Origin: an uncultured Sphingorhabdus sp.
GTDB lineage: Bacteria; Pseudomonadota; Alphaproteobacteria; Sphingomonadales; Sphingomonadaceae
Direction of reading: 5' to 3'
Assembly (NCBI GenBank): GCA_937944295.1
Contig: CALDZL010000001.1
Span: forward strand, 1-43,666
DNA: 43,666 nucleotides
Below the pieces are notes generated by a model. That model was not told the DNA's origin. It saw only the letters and a program-made list of their open reading frames with translations, and ran no database searches. A program made the translations under genes and the position numbers. Numbering within the stretch: position 1 is the stretch's first letter; every line of letters begins with the position of its first letter. Shown here piece by piece: positions 41,074-43,666 of the stretch.

Positions 41074-42069
41074 TTATTCTTGGTTGCTCATAACCCATTG
41101 CTTGCGGAGCTCATATATTTCTAGCCTATCTTTGCCGAGCATCCTCTCTGTTTGCAATTGCCAAATGCCATGCGCATCATTCAAATGTTCTAAGCCATAA
41201 TCTTTTAAGCAAGGTCGCCCGCCCAAAAATATCGGTGCGCGATATAATAGAATTCTATCGACCCTATCGGCGCGCATGAATGATGCTGCGGTTTGCGCCC
41301 CGCCTTCGACCAATAGGCTATTATGCGGGATTACTTTTATATCCTCTATATTTTTTAGGCTTTCCCATCCCGATGGTGCAGACGAGCTGCCCAATTGATA
41401 GCGTGTAGGAGAGCGATCTTCTAATCCTTTTAGGCGCACATCAAGGCTGGGATTATCGGCTTTCACCGTACCGCTACCGACCAATATGGCGTCATGATGC
41501 ACGCGTTCCAAATGCCCATGATTACGGGCAATAATACCCGTTATCCATTGGCTAGAGCCATTCTTAAGCGCGATACAGCCATCCAATGATATAGCGAGTT
41601 TAAGGGTGATAAAGGGACGGCCATGTTCACGACGTATGAAAAAAGGCGCCATAGCTGTGCGTGCTTTATGCGGCTCTATGTTTTCGACCACTTCTATGCC
41701 AGCGGATCGTATCTTGGCAAAGCCTTGACCATTGGTGCGCGGGTCAGGGTCTTGGAGCGCACAGATGAGACGTTTGGGCTTGGCGGCAATTATGGATGAT
41801 GCGCAGTTTGGGCCGCGCACGCTTTTATGTACGCATGGTTCTAAAGTGCAATAAATATCAGCACCTTTTGTTTGGTCTCCTGCCATTTCCAATGCCATGG
41901 CCTCGGCGTGCGGGCGCCCTGAATTTTGTGTCCAGCCGCGCCCTATTATCTGGCCCTTTTTAACGATGACACATCCGACATTGGGATTAGAGCCGCTATT
42001 GCCACGCGCACGATAAGATAATGCAATCGCCATTGCCATATAATCATGATGCGACCGAGCTGCGCCCAT
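41074..42069 (-). CDS. ribD: Bifunctional riboflavin deaminase/reductase RibD
   Basis: RibD deaminates diamino-hydroxy-phosphoribosylamino-pyrimidine and then reduces the ribose, the second and third steps of riboflavin synthesis. The N-terminal cytidine-deaminase-like domain has HAE (His54, Glu56) and PC-x9-C Zn ligands (TLEPCVHKSVRGPNC, Cys79 and Cys89). The spacing is one residue longer than the usual TLEPCxHxGxxPPC, and the GxxP is RGP. The C-terminal reductase part has ITLKLAISLDGCIAL, the region HDAILVGSGTVKADNPSLDVR and LLVEGGAQTAASFM. The reductase half is on the short side. It lies 2 bases after the coiled-coil gene and upstream of ribE. Confidence 0.95.
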   Translation of the reverse strand: MGAARSHHDYMAMAIALSYRARGNSGSNPNVGCVIVKKGQIIGRGWTQNSGRPHAEAMALEMAGDQTKGADIYCTLEPCVHKSVRGPNCASSIIAAKPKRLICALQDPDPRTNGQGFAKIRSAGIEVVENIEPHKARTAMAPFFIRREHGRPFITLKLAISLDGCIALKNGSSQWITGIIARNHGHLERVHHDAILVGSGTVKADNPSLDVRLKGLEDRSPTRYQLGSSSAPSGWESLKNIEDIKVIPHNSLLVEGGAQTAASFMRADRVDRILLYRAPIFLGGRPCLKDYGLEHLNDAHGIWQLQTERMLGKDRLEIYELRKQWVMSNQE

Positions 42070-42071
42070 GA

Positions 42072-42554
42072 TTATTGATCACTATCGTTGAACAATTCTT
42101 CGATCAGTGCATCTTTACGCTCTAACTCTTTTTGCCGCTCTGCTGCATTTTCTCTAAGTTGTTTTTCGATCGCCGCCCTTTCTTTTGCCACTTTTGCCCG
42201 AGCCGCAGCGGTTTCTTTATCGATTTTATCAACATCAATGCCCGATGCACGGCCTAATGCTTTATATTTTTGCCGTCTTTCCTCCAATAATGCTTCACGC
42301 AAGCGCAGCCTGGCATCGCGCTCGGCTATAATATCCTGATAATTTCGGCTCTTATCCCAGCTTTCAAAATAAAATATTTCGGGTGGCGGCGGTTTGTTGA
42401 GACGCTCTTGATCCAAAATAAACATAGTTATAATCAAAGCAGGTGGAAACGCTGCTGCAAGAAAAAACAGGGCCTTATGATCCTGTTTTGCGCGCAATAC
42501 GCCCATCAAATCGCCAAATGCGCCACGTGGGGATATATTTTTTGCAAAAGACAT
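42072..42554 (-). CDS. Small inner-membrane protein with coiled coil
   Basis: I do not recognise a characterised family. The 160-residue protein has a short basic cytoplasmic N-terminus, one membrane helix at about 28-47 (ALFFLAAAFPPALIITMFIL), a short aromatic Pro-rich linker (KPPPPEIFYFESWDKS), and a long charged coiled coil from about 74 to 155 rich in Ala, Glu, Arg and Lys (KVAKERAAIEKQLRENAAER). The domain after the helix is probably outside the cytoplasm. It is between the TonB-family gene and ribD on the same strand, 2 bases before ribD. It has no obvious Shine-Dalgarno and a stem-loop lies just upstream. Sphingomonads carry similar proteins next to ribD, as I recall. Confidence 0.75.
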   Translation of the reverse strand: MSFAKNISPRGAFGDLMGVLRAKQDHKALFFLAAAFPPALIITMFILDQERLNKPPPPEIFYFESWDKSRNYQDIIAERDARLRLREALLEERRQKYKALGRASGIDVDKIDKETAAARAKVAKERAAIEKQLRENAAERQKELERKDALIEELFNDSDQ

Positions 42555-42571
42555 GATTCACTAATAGTTTG

Positions 42572-42632
42572 CCAAGGTGGTGATTGCTAGCGATAAATAT
42601 AGCCATGCTATATATGATAATCACCAACTTGG
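42572..42632 (-). promoter_or_regulatory. Nested inverted repeats upstream of the coiled-coil gene
   Basis: CCAAG-G-TGGTGATT (42572-42585) pairs with AATCACCA-A-CTTGG (42619-42632) except for one mismatch, and the loop contains a second stem, ATATAGC (42597-42603) with GCTATAT (42607-42613). It lies within the 90-base gap after the TonB-family stop, in the transcript between two same-strand genes and 18 bases before the next ATG. A terminator or translation-control element is likely, but no T-run follows. Confidence 0.55.
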
Positions 42633-42644
42633 TCTATTATCCGA

Positions 42645-43319
42645 TCAATTTATAGTGAAGGAAACGGTAATTGTTTTCCATTGCTCCACGGGCCTGCCAT
42701 CACGAGTTGCGGGAATGAAACGCCATTTTTTTAAGGCTTGCTTTTCTGCTGCCGCTGCAAATCGTGGATGCGACGCGGATAATATTTTTACCGATTTAAC
42801 CCGTCCATCGGCCCTAATAAGAAACCGCAGCTTCACTGAGCCTTCAATCTCTTGGCGCAATAGAGACCCAGGATATAGAGGTTGAAAGCGATTCGCATAT
42901 TTTGGGTCTTGCTGTGCGCCAATAAATATTGGGTCTGGAATAGCAGGTTCGATAATGGGCTCTATCACAGGATCAAGTGGCTTAATAAAATCATCTGTAC
43001 CGCTCGCGCTGCCACTGGCAATAATAGGTACGGTTTTATCGATTATATCCGCAATATATCGTTCATCGCGTGGAGGCGGCGTTATGGGGGGTTTGGGGAC
43101 CACAATGGGCGGTACAAATGATGTTATTTCGGGATCATTAATCTTTGGCGGCTTTTTAACTGGAATATTAATTACAGTTAGATCATCCTCCAAGACTTTG
43201 GGTGCAACCACATGATTGGTGAGCATTAATCCAGCGATAAGCAATCCATTGATGATGAAAGCCCCGCCGATACTGCCTTGTTTTTCTATCCAACTTGTTT
43301 GTTGATGAACATAACTCAT
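42645..43319 (-). CDS. TonB-family energy transducer
   Basis: TonB links the ExbB-ExbD proton motor to outer-membrane TonB-dependent receptors. The 224-residue protein has a cytoplasmic N-terminus, a membrane helix at about 17-37 (GGAFIINGLLIAGLMLTNHVV), a proline-rich periplasmic spacer at about 50-90 (IPVKKPPKINDPEITSFVPP; VVPKPPITPPP), and a C-terminal TonB domain from about 140 (PLYPGSLLRQEIEGSVKLRFLIRADGRVKSVKILSA; ALKKWRFIPATRDGRPV). The TM Ser-His motif of E. coli TonB is not evident (no SHxxxLS). ExbB and ExbD are not in the window. The AAAAAAGGAGAG ribosome-binding site precedes ATG 43319. Confidence 0.9.
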   Translation of the reverse strand: MSYVHQQTSWIEKQGSIGGAFIINGLLIAGLMLTNHVVAPKVLEDDLTVINIPVKKPPKINDPEITSFVPPIVVPKPPITPPPRDERYIADIIDKTVPIIASGSASGTDDFIKPLDPVIEPIIEPAIPDPIFIGAQQDPKYANRFQPLYPGSLLRQEIEGSVKLRFLIRADGRVKSVKILSASHPRFAAAAEKQALKKWRFIPATRDGRPVEQWKTITVSFTIN

Positions 43320-43450
43320 AGTCTCTCTCCTTTTTTACTTTATAGCAGTCTCTCAGGCTGTTTTCTCAGGCAAAAGGCTGTATAAAAATAACGTTATAAC
43401 ATATCATTTAAATATTTGCAAATAAGGTGGATATGAGGAGTAATATCTGA

Positions 43451-43666
43451 TTAAGATTTGGGCTTATGAGTTTTAAAATATTTTATGATTCTGATGCATA
43501 AGAACATCAATACGAATAAAAATAATATGGCATATAAAATAAAAGCATAAATGCTAATTAGATAATTATTTTGGATCAAATTTTGTCTTAAAAGGGAATC
43601 TAATGCCGTATCATTCAAATAATAATATCTATTATTACCTTCATCGATTCCCCATAAACCATTATC
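43451..43666 (-). CDS. C-terminal part of a membrane protein (5' end outside window)
   Basis: An uninterrupted minus-strand frame of 71 codons plus a TAA (43451-43453) runs to the window end. It begins DNGLWGIDEGNNRYYYLNDT, has one strong membrane helix (LISIYAFILYAILFLFVLMFLC) and ends with the basic tail RIIKYFKTHKPKS. Its start is outside the window, so the family cannot be named. The very low GC and basic tail are typical of a small inner-membrane subunit. It lies 131 bases upstream of the TonB-family gene on the same strand. Confidence 0.6.
   Translation of the reverse strand, partial: DNGLWGIDEGNNRYYYLNDTALDSLLRQNLIQNNYLISIYAFILYAILFLFVLMFLCIRIIKYFKTHKPKS

Noticed and set aside
42572-42632. 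FMN riboswitch upstream of the riboflavin genes
   Set aside because: The conserved FMN-element sequence blocks are not recognisable and the structure precedes a different gene, so only a hairpin is reported.

Overview
The window is bacterial chromosome that reads as an alphaproteobacterium, most likely a Sphingomonadales member that is unusually AT-rich for that group. The grounds are gene content and order: an rnd-lptC-lptA-lptB-rpoN run, a DivK regulator divergent from a DUF3572 gene, a MipZ division-site ATPase beside a membrane J-domain protein, an EipA/DUF1134 envelope protein, and a tRNA-Ser(GCT) with a U discriminator. The order is assigned from recalled gene order and protein style, not from a search.

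Layout. 1-4222 (minus): RNase D, the LPS-transport genes lptC, lptA and lptB, and the 5' part of rpoN, whose 3' end lies outside the window. 4549-9113: a double cold-shock-domain protein, dps, a GDT1-type transporter, ribosomal protein L33, an acyl-CoA dehydrogenase and divK. 9295-12704 (plus): DUF3572, a HAD-like protein, and a coupled chain of RidA, glycerophosphodiester phosphodiesterase and a FemAB-like acyltransferase. 12776-16908: a Sel1-type protein, panC, mipZ, the J-domain protein and a phosphohexomutase.

16894-18001 is a roughly 1.1-kb islet. A Panacea-domain (DUF4065) gene overlaps a gene for a small membrane protein, and the pair is bracketed by a 27-bp direct repeat that duplicates the last codons of the phosphohexomutase. 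This looks like a toxin-antitoxin-type cassette inserted at the 3' end of a gene.

18065-33251 is mainly envelope polysaccharide synthesis: ugd (UDP-glucuronate), rfbCBDA (dTDP-L-rhamnose), a DegT-type aminotransferase, a sulfotransferase, a Wzx-like flippase, a GT4 glycosyltransferase, a PglC-type initiating sugar transferase, and wecB/capF/capE homologues that would make UDP-N-acetyl-L-fucosamine. The phosphohexomutase supplies hexose-1-phosphate for several of these branches. Together they predict a glycan containing rhamnose, N-acetylfucosamine and uronic acid, perhaps sulfated.

33488-38140 holds a Crp/Fnr regulator facing a three-gene minus-strand operon: a membrane-anchored TIR-TPR protein that keeps the Glu expected of NAD-cleaving TIR domains, a 306-residue protein of no recognised family, and a TPR protein with a Rossmann/SLOG-like middle region. 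I regard this operon as the best candidate for an undescribed signalling or defence system.

38347-43666: a DUF2939 protein, tRNA-Ser, EipA, the riboflavin genes ribE and ribD, a small coiled-coil membrane protein, a TonB-family protein, and the tail of a membrane protein cut by the window edge. No insertion sequence, CRISPR array, rRNA or phage gene was recognised.
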